A stretch of DNA of 19,167 nt from Gammaproteobacteria bacterium (GCA_018814965.1 JAHIYS010000118.1:1-19167), one strand, 5' to 3'. Counted from the stretch's first letter, positions 1 to 8,556 are shown. The notes: a model not told the origin generated them from the letters alone. Translations and numbers: made by a program.

Positions 1-861
1 AATTATTCTAAAGAAGATGTATTAAAAATCGCAGCGAGTTTAGAACAAAACTCAGAACATCCCATAGCTACTGGAATAGTTCGGATGGCAAAAGAAAAAA
101 AACTTACCCTTGAAACAGTAACAAACTTTCAAGCAATCACTGGTCAAGGAATAACCGCAAATATTGATGACAAAAACATCAAAGTTGTTAGCCCGGGGTA
201 CTTGACTAAACATAAAATTACTTTTGCCAACATAAATAATATTACTGAAACCGTAGCTATCGTTTTGGCAAATGATAAAGTTGTTGGCTTTATCGCCTTA
301 GCTGACGAAATACGCAAAGAAAGTTTCGAGGCAATTAAAATATTTAAAAAAAATAAAATTAAAACCATCATGCTTACAGGGGATAATAAAGAGGTTGCTA
401 AGGATGTTAGCGATAAATTAGGTATCGATAGATTTTATGCTGAGATCTTACCGCATCAAAAATTAGAGATTATTAAAGAGCTGCAAGATCAAGGGGAATT
501 TGTGGCAATGACAGGGGATGGCATAAACGATGCTCCCGCCTTAGCTCAGGCAGACATAGGTATTGCCATTGGATCTGGAACCGATATTGCAGCTGAAACT
601 GCAGATATAATTCTCGTTGAAAGCAATCTTAAGGATATAGCAGCGCTAATCCTCTTTGGCAAAGCAACTTATCGCAAGATAGCACAGAATCTGATGTGGG
701 CTACTGGATATAATGTAGCTACCATCCCATTGGCCGCAGGCGTTTTATATCATTATGGAATTATTCTAAGCCCTGCTGTTGGCGCCATCCTCATGACATT
801 AAGCACTGTTATTGTAGCTTTTAACGCCCAACTGTTAAAAAAACAATCTTTTACTGGTTGA
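1..861 (+). CDS. copB: CopB-type (P1B-3) heavy-metal-transporting P-type ATPase, C-terminal part (5' end outside window)
   Basis: Partial gene: the frame is open from base 1, so the N-terminal membrane segments and the DKTGT phosphorylation site lie before the window. What remains is the ATP-binding domain with the SEHP motif (nt ~52-63) and GQG, then the P-domain motifs TGDN and GDGINDAP, then the last two membrane helices. The helix 7 motif is N-x5-GYN-x4-P (NLMWATGYNVATIP) and helix 8 reads P-x6-M-T-L-S-T-x2-VA-x-NA. This fits the P1B-3 (CopB) signature MSxST better than the MxxSS of P1B-1 CopA, with Thr in place of the first Ser. The family exports copper or silver from the cytoplasm at the cost of ATP. 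The next gene, 31 nt downstream, encodes a Met-rich membrane protein, which also suggests copper. The CPH/CPC motif that would settle the subclass is not in view. Confidence 0.9.
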   Translation, partial: NYSKEDVLKIAASLEQNSEHPIATGIVRMAKEKKLTLETVTNFQAITGQGITANIDDKNIKVVSPGYLTKHKITFANINNITETVAIVLANDKVVGFIALADEIRKESFEAIKIFKKNKIKTIMLTGDNKEVAKDVSDKLGIDRFYAEILPHQKLEIIKELQDQGEFVAMTGDGINDAPALAQADIGIAIGSGTDIAAETADIILVESNLKDIAALILFGKATYRKIAQNLMWATGYNVATIPLAAGVLYHYGIILSPAVGAILMTLSTVIVAFNAQLLKKQSFTG

Positions 862-892
862 TATTTTATTATTAATAAAATGGAGGTTCAAT

Positions 893-1270
893 ATGTTAAT
901 GTTTAATTTTCATCTGGCTTTTTCAACAGCACTAATTGCCTTAGCTTTAGGCGCAGCAATATTAATCTGGTCAAAGGCCTATAATGGTATCGATGCTTTT
1001 TTAGCCAAATTAATTGGATATATTATTATAATTGCTTCGGCACTCAACATAGCGTGCTCAACTTACTATGCAGTAAAATACTGGCAAGATGGTTATTTCA
1101 ACCAACCTCATCCCATGATGATGCAACGCCCAATGATGCTAGGTCAGATGATGGGCGGACAAATGATGAAGAATAAGGAAATGCAGATCCAACCGCAAAT
1201 GAAGCAATCTAAACAAATGCCTAACTCTATGATGAAAAATAAGATAAATAAGGAGAATAAATCTGAATAA
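893..1270 (+). CDS. Small two-helix membrane protein with methionine-rich tail
   Basis: 125 aa, preceded by a good ribosome site (GGAGG at 882-886, 6 nt before ATG). Two hydrophobic helices (about residues 7-27 and 38-62) are followed by a soluble tail (about 72-125) with 14 methionines in roughly 42 residues, mostly as MM pairs next to Gln, Gly and Pro, plus a His (HPMMM). Such Met clusters bind Cu(I) or Ag(I) in known copper proteins, and the gene follows a CopB-type ATPase in the same direction, so a copper-binding accessory protein that passes metal to or buffers the pump is a reasonable inference. I do not recognise a named family. The Met-rich tail could lie on either side of the membrane; the sequence does not decide this. 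Confidence 0.75.
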   Translation: MLMFNFHLAFSTALIALALGAAILIWSKAYNGIDAFLAKLIGYIIIIASALNIACSTYYAVKYWQDGYFNQPHPMMMQRPMMLGQMMGGQMMKNKEMQIQPQMKQSKQMPNSMMKNKINKENKSE

Positions 1271-1286
1271 CCTTACACGCTGATTA

Positions 1287-1312
1287 CGCTGGTTAAAAAA
1301 ATTTAACCAGCG
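1287..1312. terminator. Perfect 11-bp hairpin between convergent genes, probable terminator
   Basis: CGCTGGTTAAA (1287-1297) and TTTAACCAGCG (1302-1312) are perfect inverted repeats around an AAAA loop. It lies 16 nt after the stop of the Met-rich protein gene and between it and the convergent acyltransferase-like gene. Only three T follow on the plus strand, so as a rho-independent terminator it is weak but plausible. Confidence 0.5.
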
Positions 1313-1366
1313 TTTGGCGATCCCCTTTCAATGCTTGCTAACATCATTTATTAGTCCAACCGTTTT

Positions 1367-2632
1367 TCAAATATTCTCTGATAAATGTTTCATCGTTAAG
1401 TTTGCCAACTGTGTCGCTGTTTTTGTGCTCATTGCTGGAAAGGAAAAATTAAAATTGAGACACAATTTGTTGCTAACCGCTGTTACACAAAGAAACATGC
1501 CAATAAAGGTATTGTTTCTAATGGTGAAGTAATAAGATTCAACATCAAAACCCTTACATCCTTTAAAGGCAGAGTCTACTACACCGATATTGCTAACGTT
1601 GTACGGAATATTGAATTTCTTTTGCTTAAATTTTTCTGCTAACATTTTCTTAAAATTATTAAAAAAATCATGATTGTCAGCCGAGGGTAATTGATACTCA
1701 GAAATATGCTGACTATATTTGTTTCTCGCTTGTTTTGCCAATTCCCAAAAATCATCATGCGTTTTTAGATCAAGATGAAATAAAAATCCATGAGCACAAT
1801 CGGTGAGATCTCGGTCAGAAGGTTCTTTTTTTGTATATGGGCGTAAACTAACAGCCAGCGCTATATCTAGCCCATCTTTTTTATTATCCTGCTGCTGTAT
1901 CTCAAAAACTGCAAATGTAAGTGCAGCTACCAGAGCTCCAGTAATGGTTGTCTGATTCGCGCGACAATTTTCTAGTAATTTTGTAAGATCTGAGGGTTCT
2001 ATGGCACGCAACAAATTTTTAGAACAAATAGCATCAAGAGATGCATTATCTTCGAATGATAAGTTAGTAACTGGCGGTTTCATTGGTTCTTTAGGTGGCG
2101 AAAACTTTTCTTTGTCAAAGATTTCATCAATTGCAGGCGGAACAGGATATGATGCAGTATCAGGACTATCTCCCTTTCTTAATTCCAAAATAATTCGTAA
2201 TAGTTCTCCAAGTAATTGGCTGATAGATCCTGCATCACAAATCGCATGTGTTGCTCCAAAAATAACATATGAACATTGTTCCTCTCTTGTGGTAATTAAA
2301 GTAGCTCGCCAAAGATAAGATCTAACATTAAATGGCTTTATAATATCTCGACTATATTCCTGCTCAATTTTATCGGAATCTTCAGTCTTGATATGTTTAA
2401 TCAGAATATTAGAAAACTCCGCATTAAAATCAAAAAAATAATCATTACCTTCTTCTCTTCTTGTTGCACGTAATAATGGATGGCGTTTAAATAAAATTTC
2501 CCATGCAATTTTAAATTCAGGAAATTCTATCATGCTTTTTATCTTGACTCTTCCCGCAATAGAATTAGATCCCATTCTCTCATCATGGATAATAGAATTG
2601 ATTTTTTCGAGAAAACCCATCTTTCTTGACAT
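1367..2632 (-). CDS. Stand-alone condensation-domain / PapA-like acyltransferase-fold protein
   Basis: About 421 aa from the ATG at 2632 (MSRKMGFLEK). The fold is that of the chloramphenicol acetyltransferase-like superfamily (NRPS condensation domains, PapA5, alcohol acetyltransferases). The N-terminal part has the family-like KRHPLLRA stretch. The catalytic motif HxxxD reads HAICDAGS (His129, Asp133 from this start), with Ala where Gly is usual. A later YNVSNIGVV stretch resembles the 'SNxG' region of PapA/acetyltransferases; no DFGWG motif was seen. It probably transfers an acyl group to an alcohol or amine, substrate unknown. No NRPS or PKS genes are nearby. The start is uncertain: the frame is open upstream into an IS30 remnant (possible starts at 2644, 2692, and a TTG at 2704), none with a clear ribosome site, so the original promoter or N-terminus may have been disturbed by the insertion. 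Confidence 0.75.
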   Translation of the reverse strand: MSRKMGFLEKINSIIHDERMGSNSIAGRVKIKSMIEFPEFKIAWEILFKRHPLLRATRREEGNDYFFDFNAEFSNILIKHIKTEDSDKIEQEYSRDIIKPFNVRSYLWRATLITTREEQCSYVIFGATHAICDAGSISQLLGELLRIILELRKGDSPDTASYPVPPAIDEIFDKEKFSPPKEPMKPPVTNLSFEDNASLDAICSKNLLRAIEPSDLTKLLENCRANQTTITGALVAALTFAVFEIQQQDNKKDGLDIALAVSLRPYTKKEPSDRDLTDCAHGFLFHLDLKTHDDFWELAKQARNKYSQHISEYQLPSADNHDFFNNFKKMLAEKFKQKKFNIPYNVSNIGVVDSAFKGCKGFDVESYYFTIRNNTFIGMFLCVTAVSNKLCLNFNFSFPAMSTKTATQLANLTMKHLSENI

Positions 2633-2669
2633 TTGATTTTGCATATTTACGTAAATTGACAGATCACCA

Positions 2670-2891
2670 TTATTCCATATTAAAGACCTCATCTGGAGCA
2701 GCAAATCCTAATGATTTTCTTGGCCTGCTGTTTAATTTTTTCATTATAACAGAAAGATCAGCATCAGTAAAAACACTTAAATCACTTCCCTTCTTCAGAT
2801 ATTACCTGACTAGGCCATTCATATTTTCATTTAAGCCTCGTTCCCAGGATGAACAAGGATGGGCAAAACTAAAATCAGCAAAAATATCTGA
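2670..2891 (-). pseudogene. IS30-family transposase, C-terminal remnant
   Basis: Minus-strand translation gives the IS30 transposase C-terminus: FADFSFAHPCSSWERG, then LNENMNGLVR, an in-frame TAA (2802-2804, where Gln is usual), then YLKKGSDL and RPRKSLGFAAPDEV, ending in TAA at 2670-2672. Stops (TAG TAG at 2892-2897) precede the recognisable part, so only about 73 codons of the usual ~320-380 remain. No terminal inverted repeats were recognised. It overlaps the possible upstream starts of the acyltransferase-like gene in another frame. It is a dead fragment showing past IS activity. Confidence 0.88.
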
Positions 2892-2907
2892 CTACTATCT
2901 TTTTTAA

Positions 2908-3087
2908 TAAATCAATTAATCAGTTACCCCAAGAAAATCTTTAAAATTTTAGTCTTTAAGATATGCATCCATCCCATAGAAGCATTGTTTGCTTTGACAT
3001 ATACCCTTATTAAAAGTAAGCTTTATATGTTTAGGAAGAGTCATAAAAGTTTATTTATACTATAACTTAATCCAAGGAAATAAAATC
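2908..3087. other. Intergenic region upstream of aspD
   Basis: 180 nt of AT-rich DNA between the IS30 remnant and aspD; it must hold the aspD-aspT promoter. A perfect TTGACA (2994-2999) is present but without a well-spaced -10 box. A TATACT box lies at 3056-3061, without a good -35. A ribosome site AAGGA (3073-3077) precedes the aspD ATG. No gene or hairpin seen. Confidence 0.4.
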
Positions 3088-4677
3088 ATGAAACCATCTG
3101 AAGAAAAACGTTACGAAACACTCAGCCCCTTCGAACTTAAAAACAAATTAATCCAAATATCAACAAGCACTAGCGAACGCATAATGCTAAACGCTGGTCG
3201 TGGCAACCCAAACTGGCTTGCACTAGAACCACGAAATGCCTTTTTTCTTTTTGGGCATTTTGCCATGGAAGAAGCTGCACTAGATCCTATCCGCCCCGGA
3301 TTTGGCAAATCACCAAAAAAAGACGGCTCTTGGCAACGGTTTCAAAGTTTTTTAACAAAAAACTCAAAAAATAGTGGCGCAGAAACCTTGCATAAAATTT
3401 TTTCTTATGTTGAAAACGAATTGAAGTATCCCATGGACGAATTTATCTATGAAATGGTTGACGCTATTTGTGGAGATCATTATCCAGAACCTGACCGAAT
3501 GCTCAATTATTCCGAGAAAATAGTACAAAAATACCTCAAACAAGAAATGTGCGCGAACGAATCATTACCAGCCACTCTTGATCTTTTTGCCACCGAGGGC
3601 GGTACTGCAGCGATGGACTACATTTTTAATTCATTAATGGAAAATAAGTTATTACACAAAGGGGATAAGATCGCTTTAGGAACACCTATCTTTACACCTT
3701 ATCTAGAAATACCTCTATTAAATGATTTTGAGTTTGTTGAAATTAATATATCACAAGATGAAAATTCTAATTGGCAATACCCTGAATCAGAAATTGAAAA
3801 ACTTTCCGATCCAAGTATCAAAGCATTTTTTCTAGTCAATCCGTCTAATCCCACTTCAGTAAGCATGCAACAAAGTTCTTTGGATAAAATTGCTGAGCTA
3901 ATTAAAACCAAAAGACCAGATCTAATTTTATTAACTGATGATGTTTATGGAACTTTTGTGAATGGCTTTAAGTCGTTGATTGATATAGCACCACACAACA
4001 CTATTTTAGTTTATTCATTTTCTAAATACTTCGGTGCAACTGGTTGGCGCTTAGGTGTTATTGGCATATGCGAACAAAATATTTTCGATGATAAAATTGC
4101 ACAACTCCCAGAAAAAGATCGTGCCGAACTACATAAACGTTACAGCACCACGACTATTGATCCAGATAAAATGAAATTCATCGATAGATTAGTAGCAGAT
4201 AGTCGTTTAGTAGCTTTGCATCATACTGCTGGGCTTTCAACACCACAGCAAGTAATGATGGTATTTTTTGCTTTATTTTGTTTAATCGACAAACAAAACT
4301 CCTATAAACAAAATGCCCAAGCAATCGTTACAAAACGCCATGAAATGCTATATAAAGCTTTAGGAGTTACCCTGCCAGATAACGAGCAAATCTGTGCTCA
4401 TTATTATGCTACCATTGATGTTCCTAAATTAGCCCATGAGCGCCACGGGGAAGAATTTGCCAAGTATTTAGTTGAGCAATTTGAACCTATTGATTTTGTG
4501 GTTCGTTTGGCCGAAGAAAAATCAATTGTATTAATGGATGGCGGCGGCTTTGATGCGCCTAACATGTCGGTTAGGGTTTCTCTAGCAAATCTATCCGACG
4601 AAGCTTATGTTACAATTGGCCAAGGAATCAGCGAACTTTTAGAAGAATATTATCAAAACTGGAAATTAAGGAAATAA
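3088..4677 (+). CDS. aspD: Aspartate 4-decarboxylase (bifunctional aspartate aminotransferase / L-aspartate beta-decarboxylase)
   Basis: 529 aa, the usual length of this fold-type I PLP enzyme, which converts L-aspartate to L-alanine plus CO2 (EC 4.1.1.12) and has some transaminase activity. Diagnostic features: the N-terminal LNAGRGNPNW block (residues ~35-44), the aminotransferase NPSNPTS motif (251-257), a DDVYG block, and the PLP lysine in YSFSKYFGATGWRLG (Lys313). The long N-terminal and middle insertions compared with ordinary aspartate aminotransferases are typical of AspD. ATG is preceded by AAGGA. aspT begins 2 nt after the stop, so the two are co-transcribed and probably translationally coupled. 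The coupled enzyme and antiporter consume a cytoplasmic proton per aspartate and create a proton motive force, as established for the AspD-AspT pair. Confidence 0.95.
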   Translation: MKPSEEKRYETLSPFELKNKLIQISTSTSERIMLNAGRGNPNWLALEPRNAFFLFGHFAMEEAALDPIRPGFGKSPKKDGSWQRFQSFLTKNSKNSGAETLHKIFSYVENELKYPMDEFIYEMVDAICGDHYPEPDRMLNYSEKIVQKYLKQEMCANESLPATLDLFATEGGTAAMDYIFNSLMENKLLHKGDKIALGTPIFTPYLEIPLLNDFEFVEINISQDENSNWQYPESEIEKLSDPSIKAFFLVNPSNPTSVSMQQSSLDKIAELIKTKRPDLILLTDDVYGTFVNGFKSLIDIAPHNTILVYSFSKYFGATGWRLGVIGICEQNIFDDKIAQLPEKDRAELHKRYSTTTIDPDKMKFIDRLVADSRLVALHHTAGLSTPQQVMMVFFALFCLIDKQNSYKQNAQAIVTKRHEMLYKALGVTLPDNEQICAHYYATIDVPKLAHERHGEEFAKYLVEQFEPIDFVVRLAEEKSIVLMDGGGFDAPNMSVRVSLANLSDEAYVTIGQGISELLEEYYQNWKLRK

Positions 4678-4679
4678 TT

Positions 4680-6359
4680 ATGACAGCTATCGTTGATCTA
4701 TTTCGCACATATCCACAAATTGTAATTTTCCTATCTATTGCTATAGGTTATTCAGTTGGCAGAATAAAATTTTTTGGATTTAATCTCGGATCAACTGCTG
4801 GTGTACTGCTAGTAGCTTTGGTTTTTGGACAAATGGAGATCGCTGTTTCGCCTCTTCTTGAGGCTATCATGTTTGCTCTGTTTATATTTTGTATTGGCTA
4901 TAAAGTGGGCCCAGAATTTTTTAGTGGGATTAAAAAAGAGGGAATAAAATATATTATTCTTTCTTTTTTTGTTGCAATAGTTGGCTTAGTTACGGCTGTT
5001 TTATTAGGGAAACTATTTCACTTTGATCCTGGCACTACAGCGGGATTGCTTGGCGGAGCAATGACCCAATCAACCATTCTTGGCACCGCTGGAGAAGCAA
5101 TAAAAAACCTGGCTATAACTCCTGAAACAAAAACCCTGCTTAGCAGTGATATGGCTGTAGCTTATGCGATCACTTACGTTTTTGGTACTGCAGGTTTGGT
5201 TGTTTTCTTTAAGCTAGCGCCATATATCATGCGATTTGATTTAAAAGCCGAAAGCGCCAAAATTGAACGAGAGATGTCAGGCAGCGATGAAGAAGAACTA
5301 CAACCTGAATTGTTTCTATGGAATAAACGACCTGGCTTACGTGTATATTTAGTCAAGAATCCTAGGTTATTGGGTACTTTTGCAAATCAAATTGTGGCAT
5401 TATTCAAAACAGAAGTGAGGATTAATGGTATCAAACGTAATGATAAAATATTAGATTCATACTTAACCGAAAAAATTCAACAAAATGATTTAATAGCTGT
5501 AGCAGCTAAAGCTGGAGAGTTTCTCCAAGCTGAAGAGATTATTGGCCCTGAGGTTTATGACAAAGATCTTGAGCATTTAATTGGAGAATCTTTAAAGGTA
5601 TGTATATTAAATAAAGAAATTATTGGCAAAACTCTTGGAGAATTAAGCGAACATCATAGTAGCAACTGTTTTTTAAAAGCCCTATCAAGACAGGGACATG
5701 AAATCCCTCTAAACAAAAACACTATTGTCAAAAAATGTGACGAGTTAGACATAATTGGCACGCCAAAAGATGTTGAAACCATGGCGAACTATCTTGGTTA
5801 TCCCCAACGGCAAAGAAATATTTCCGATTTGAGTTTAATTGGAATCGGCTGTGCAATCGGTACTTTATTAGGTCTACTTTCATTTCGCATTGGATATATA
5901 CCAATTACTCTAGGAATTGGTGGCGGAGTTTTAGTTGCCGGACTAATTTGTGGTTGGCTACGATCCCATCACCCTACTTTTGGAGTGATCACTTCAGGAG
6001 CGCAATGGCTTTTAACAGACCTAGGTCTGAATCTTTTTATAGTTTGTATAGGTCTAGCCGCCGCTCCAAAAGCACTACACGCATTGCAAACATCTGGATC
6101 AACTTTATTTTTTGCTGGAATGATTTTAACTCTCACCCCAATGGTATTGGGAATATTTTTTGGAAGATATATACTTAAAATAAATCCAGCATTATTGCTC
6201 GGAGCATTAACTGGCGCAGGCACTATCACCGCGGCCTTAAATGCTGTAAAAGAAGAAGCAGACAGCCATATCCCAACTCTTGGTTATACTGTACCCTACG
6301 CTTTTGGCAATGTACTTCTTACGGTTTGGGGAACAGTGGTTGTTTATTTAATGCAATAA
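4680..6359 (+). CDS. aspT: Aspartate:alanine antiporter
   Basis: 559 aa, family AAE (aspartate:alanine exchanger), full length. The layout fits AspT: N-terminal membrane half (residues ~10-185, with GLLGGAMTQST), a large cytoplasmic part with two RCK_C/TrkA_C-like domains (about 205-375), and a second membrane half (~380-559, with GALTGAGTITAAL). The ribosome site AAGGA lies inside the end of aspD (4669-4673). It exchanges external aspartate (negative) for internal alanine (neutral), so transport is electrogenic; with decarboxylation by AspD this is a proton-motive metabolic cycle. A convergent gene ends at 6430, 70 nt downstream, with no obvious terminator. Confidence 0.95.
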   Translation: MTAIVDLFRTYPQIVIFLSIAIGYSVGRIKFFGFNLGSTAGVLLVALVFGQMEIAVSPLLEAIMFALFIFCIGYKVGPEFFSGIKKEGIKYIILSFFVAIVGLVTAVLLGKLFHFDPGTTAGLLGGAMTQSTILGTAGEAIKNLAITPETKTLLSSDMAVAYAITYVFGTAGLVVFFKLAPYIMRFDLKAESAKIEREMSGSDEEELQPELFLWNKRPGLRVYLVKNPRLLGTFANQIVALFKTEVRINGIKRNDKILDSYLTEKIQQNDLIAVAAKAGEFLQAEEIIGPEVYDKDLEHLIGESLKVCILNKEIIGKTLGELSEHHSSNCFLKALSRQGHEIPLNKNTIVKKCDELDIIGTPKDVETMANYLGYPQRQRNISDLSLIGIGCAIGTLLGLLSFRIGYIPITLGIGGGVLVAGLICGWLRSHHPTFGVITSGAQWLLTDLGLNLFIVCIGLAAAPKALHALQTSGSTLFFAGMILTLTPMVLGIFFGRYILKINPALLLGALTGAGTITAALNAVKEEADSHIPTLGYTVPYAFGNVLLTVWGTVVVYLMQ

Positions 6360-6429
6360 TTTTACAGGGTCTCTTATAAGATCAAGTCTCAAGCACGCCA
6401 AGTTTAGTTAAATCTATCACGTGACCTAT

Positions 6430-7581
6430 CTATTCGTAATGGATTGCTTGCATGGGGCACTTATCCAAGCATCTTCCACAACTAAAACACTCTTTTGGAA
6501 TCCTATCGTTCACCACTTTGCTTTTTATAGCCCCAGTTGGACAAGATTTATAGCACGCTTTGCATTTAACACATTTATCACGATCAATTCTAATCTTAAA
6601 AATTGACACTCTCTCTAAAATCCATGACACAAGACCGAAAGGACAAACAAATTGGCAAAAAGGACGATAGAAAAATAGACTCGCTACTAAAAAAATTAAA
6701 ATAGAAAACAAAATAATCACTGGCTTAAAATATGGAACAAAAACATTAAATGGGTTGATATTATGATAAATCATAAATCCGGCACTACTTCCAATCAAGC
6801 CAAATAAAACAAACAATGAAAATAAAAATATTAGACCTCTAATTGAATTTGTTAAATAAAAAGGTAAAGTATATTTTTTTATTTTTGATGAAAAAATAAA
6901 TAAAAGCTCTTGTAAAGCACCAAAAGGGCAAGCCCAGCCACAAATAATCTTATTACCAATAACAGAAGCAATAATAAATAAAATCAAAATGGCGATGCTG
7001 TTAAAGGAACCTGGATAAAATCCACCAATTACTTTAATCCCTTTTACCAAAGCTTCCATCGGGTTAGGAGATTTCCCTAAAACAAAACCACCAATCAATA
7101 CTGAGAATAGCAAAGCTGGAACGTAAAAACGACCCATCCTCAGCTTTAGAGATGGCGTTAAAGAATTTTTATTACGCAAACTAACATAAACCAGCATGAA
7201 CAGCCCAAAAAAAGAAAGAGTAAAAAAAAGAGATTTTTTTAGATCTTGGGCATAATAACGAAACTGAGCACGCTTAAGCTTAAAATTTGATGCTTCGTTT
7301 AAAACATACTCTTTTGACAAAAGTTGTTTATTAGAGAGATTCAATGAGAGGTTTAACTCCTTCTTTAAAAACCCTTTTGGAATACCAAGATTTTTTTTGA
7401 TACCCTGAAATGTACTTGCCGTTGGGTAAGCTAACTGGGAGGTTTCTGCTAAAACCTTAATCGCATTATAACCCAGGGAAATACTTACCATTAAAGCTAT
7501 AAGAAAAAACAAACCAACAAATAATATTTTTATTTTATCTTTTAATGGAAACCTCAAGATAACAGAAAATAGTTTTTTCAT
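6430..7581 (-). CDS. NapH/NosR-C-terminal-like membrane polyferredoxin (4Fe-4S)
   Basis: 383 aa. A short cytoplasmic N-terminus and a first membrane helix (~18-40) are followed by a ~75-residue extracytoplasmic segment, then about five more helices (starting near 117, 150, 193, 247, 286). Two Cx3CP motifs at membrane edges, CGWACPFGAL (Cys214/218) and CQFVCPFGLV (Cys309/313), are the hallmark of the NapH/NosR/CcoG-type redox membrane proteins. The C-terminus carries two complete [4Fe-4S] ferredoxin motifs (Cys337/340/343/347 and Cys365/368/371/375). It would move electrons between the membrane pool and a partner. The partner is unknown; no periplasmic nitrate or N2O reductase is nearby. It lies 171 nt after the thioesterase gene on the same strand as the ORP-like cluster, so it may belong to that cluster or have its own promoter. 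The ribosome site is weak. Confidence 0.8.
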   Translation of the reverse strand: MKKLFSVILRFPLKDKIKILFVGLFFLIALMVSISLGYNAIKVLAETSQLAYPTASTFQGIKKNLGIPKGFLKKELNLSLNLSNKQLLSKEYVLNEASNFKLKRAQFRYYAQDLKKSLFFTLSFFGLFMLVYVSLRNKNSLTPSLKLRMGRFYVPALLFSVLIGGFVLGKSPNPMEALVKGIKVIGGFYPGSFNSIAILILFIIASVIGNKIICGWACPFGALQELLFIFSSKIKKYTLPFYLTNSIRGLIFLFSLFVLFGLIGSSAGFMIYHNINPFNVFVPYFKPVIILFSILIFLVASLFFYRPFCQFVCPFGLVSWILERVSIFKIRIDRDKCVKCKACYKSCPTGAIKSKVVNDRIPKECFSCGRCLDKCPMQAIHYE

Positions 7582-7752
7582 TTTATTATTCTACCGTTTT
7601 AGTCTTTAAACACATTTTAAGTTACTACTAAAATCTAACGGTTTTATTTTGATTTTGAATCCAAACTTTAATGGCATAACATAGCCACTTGGTCTCCCTG
7701 GCAATCTGTGAAGAAATTAATGTTAGAATAAAACCATTTAAAAACCAAACAA

Positions 7753-8178
7753 TCAACTCATCGCCTTCTTTGTTGGCATAAATTTCGCTTCTGACCAAGC
7801 CATGACCTTATGACCACAAATAGCCTCTGCTTTTAAAACATAAAACCCTTTTTTAGCCTTAATTATCCACGCTTGTAATTCTATAATACTATCATGGGGG
7901 ATCTGATGCAAAAATCTAACCCGCAAATCCCCTGTAAGAGCAATAACATCATTATGGAACAGGCAATGAGTCATGGTTGCATCTAATAACGTAGAAATCA
8001 CCCCGCCATGCAAAATACCACCATATCCCTGAAAAGAGTTATTTCCTAAGAATTTAGCATATGTCTTGCCATCTTGATGATCAATAAAATTCAATTTCCA
8101 TGAATAATTATTGCCTTGACTACACACCATGCAATTTTTATGACTTTTTGCAAAATCTTTCGCTACATCAATGGTCAC
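7753..8178 (-). CDS. PaaI-family hotdog-fold thioesterase
   Basis: 141 aa. The hotdog-fold signature is clear: GGILHGGVISTLLDATMTH (HGG followed by the catalytic-type Asp of LLD), then a strand-rich C-terminal half. Members hydrolyse acyl- or aryl-CoA thioesters. The start is a GTG at 8178 that overlaps the end of the upstream NifX-like gene by 11 nt; GGGAG lies about 9 nt before it, so translation is probably coupled. The N-terminal CMVC pair (about residues 16-19) is common in this group of PaaI-like proteins. Its role in a metal-sulfur cluster operon is not obvious. Confidence 0.8.
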   Translation of the reverse strand: MTIDVAKDFAKSHKNCMVCSQGNNYSWKLNFIDHQDGKTYAKFLGNNSFQGYGGILHGGVISTLLDATMTHCLFHNDVIALTGDLRVRFLHQIPHDSIIELQAWIIKAKKGFYVLKAEAICGHKVMAWSEAKFMPTKKAMS

Positions 8179-8506
8179 AACAATTTTCTCCCAACTCTAA
8201 AACCCCTTTTAGATAACTTTCAATTAAAATCTCAGGCGACTCTTGAGGAGCTCCCACCACAACTTTTATGTTGTTACTATCAAGCAATTCTTTAGCTCTT
8301 TGACCCATACCACCAGCTATCACCATATTAACGCCTTGCTCAGCAAGCCATGCTGGTAACAACCCTGGCTGGTGCGGCGGAGCATCGGTATCTTTTCGCG
8401 ACAAAATCTTTTTGTTTTCAGAATCAATTGTTATTAAAGCAAATTTTTTGCAATGACCAAAGTGCAGATCTAATTTATTGTTATCGACAGGGATAGCTAT
8501 AATCAT
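8168..8506 (-). CDS. NifX/ORP-like (dinitrogenase iron-molybdenum cofactor biosynthesis family) protein, CDH-tailed
   Basis: 112 aa, single domain of the 'dinitrogenase iron-molybdenum cofactor biosynthesis' family (NifX/NifY/NifB C-terminus, MTH1175 and ORP). Starts MIIAIPVDNN, then LDLHFGHCKKF, a later VIAGGMGQRAKELL block, and ends GENCCDH; an N-x-CDH tail is common in the stand-alone members. ATG with GGAG ribosome site. Family members bind metal-sulfur clusters (Fe-S, Fe-Mo, or Mo-Cu in ORP). It sits between the IscU-like gene and the thioesterase and overlaps the latter by 11 nt. No nitrogenase genes are in view, so a nitrogen-fixation role should not be assumed. Confidence 0.85.
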   Translation of the reverse strand: MIIAIPVDNNKLDLHFGHCKKFALITIDSENKKILSRKDTDAPPHQPGLLPAWLAEQGVNMVIAGGMGQRAKELLDSNNIKVVVGAPQESPEILIESYLKGVLELGENCCDH

Positions 8507-8556
8507 AAATTCTCCTTCATTTTTTATTAATCAGTATTTAAGTTTGTTAAACCATG

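Noticed and set aside
2626..2907. 93-codon plus-strand reading frame over the IS30 remnant
   Set aside because: It is antisense to the recognisable transposase fragment and has no family features.
2994..2999. Perfect TTGACA as -35 box of aspD
   Set aside because: No -10 hexamer at 16-18 bp; the TATATG downstream is 24 bp away.
6378..6395. R1-like fragment AGATCAAGTCTCAAGCAC after aspT
   Set aside because: Only about a dozen bases match one R1 end; too short to call a copy.
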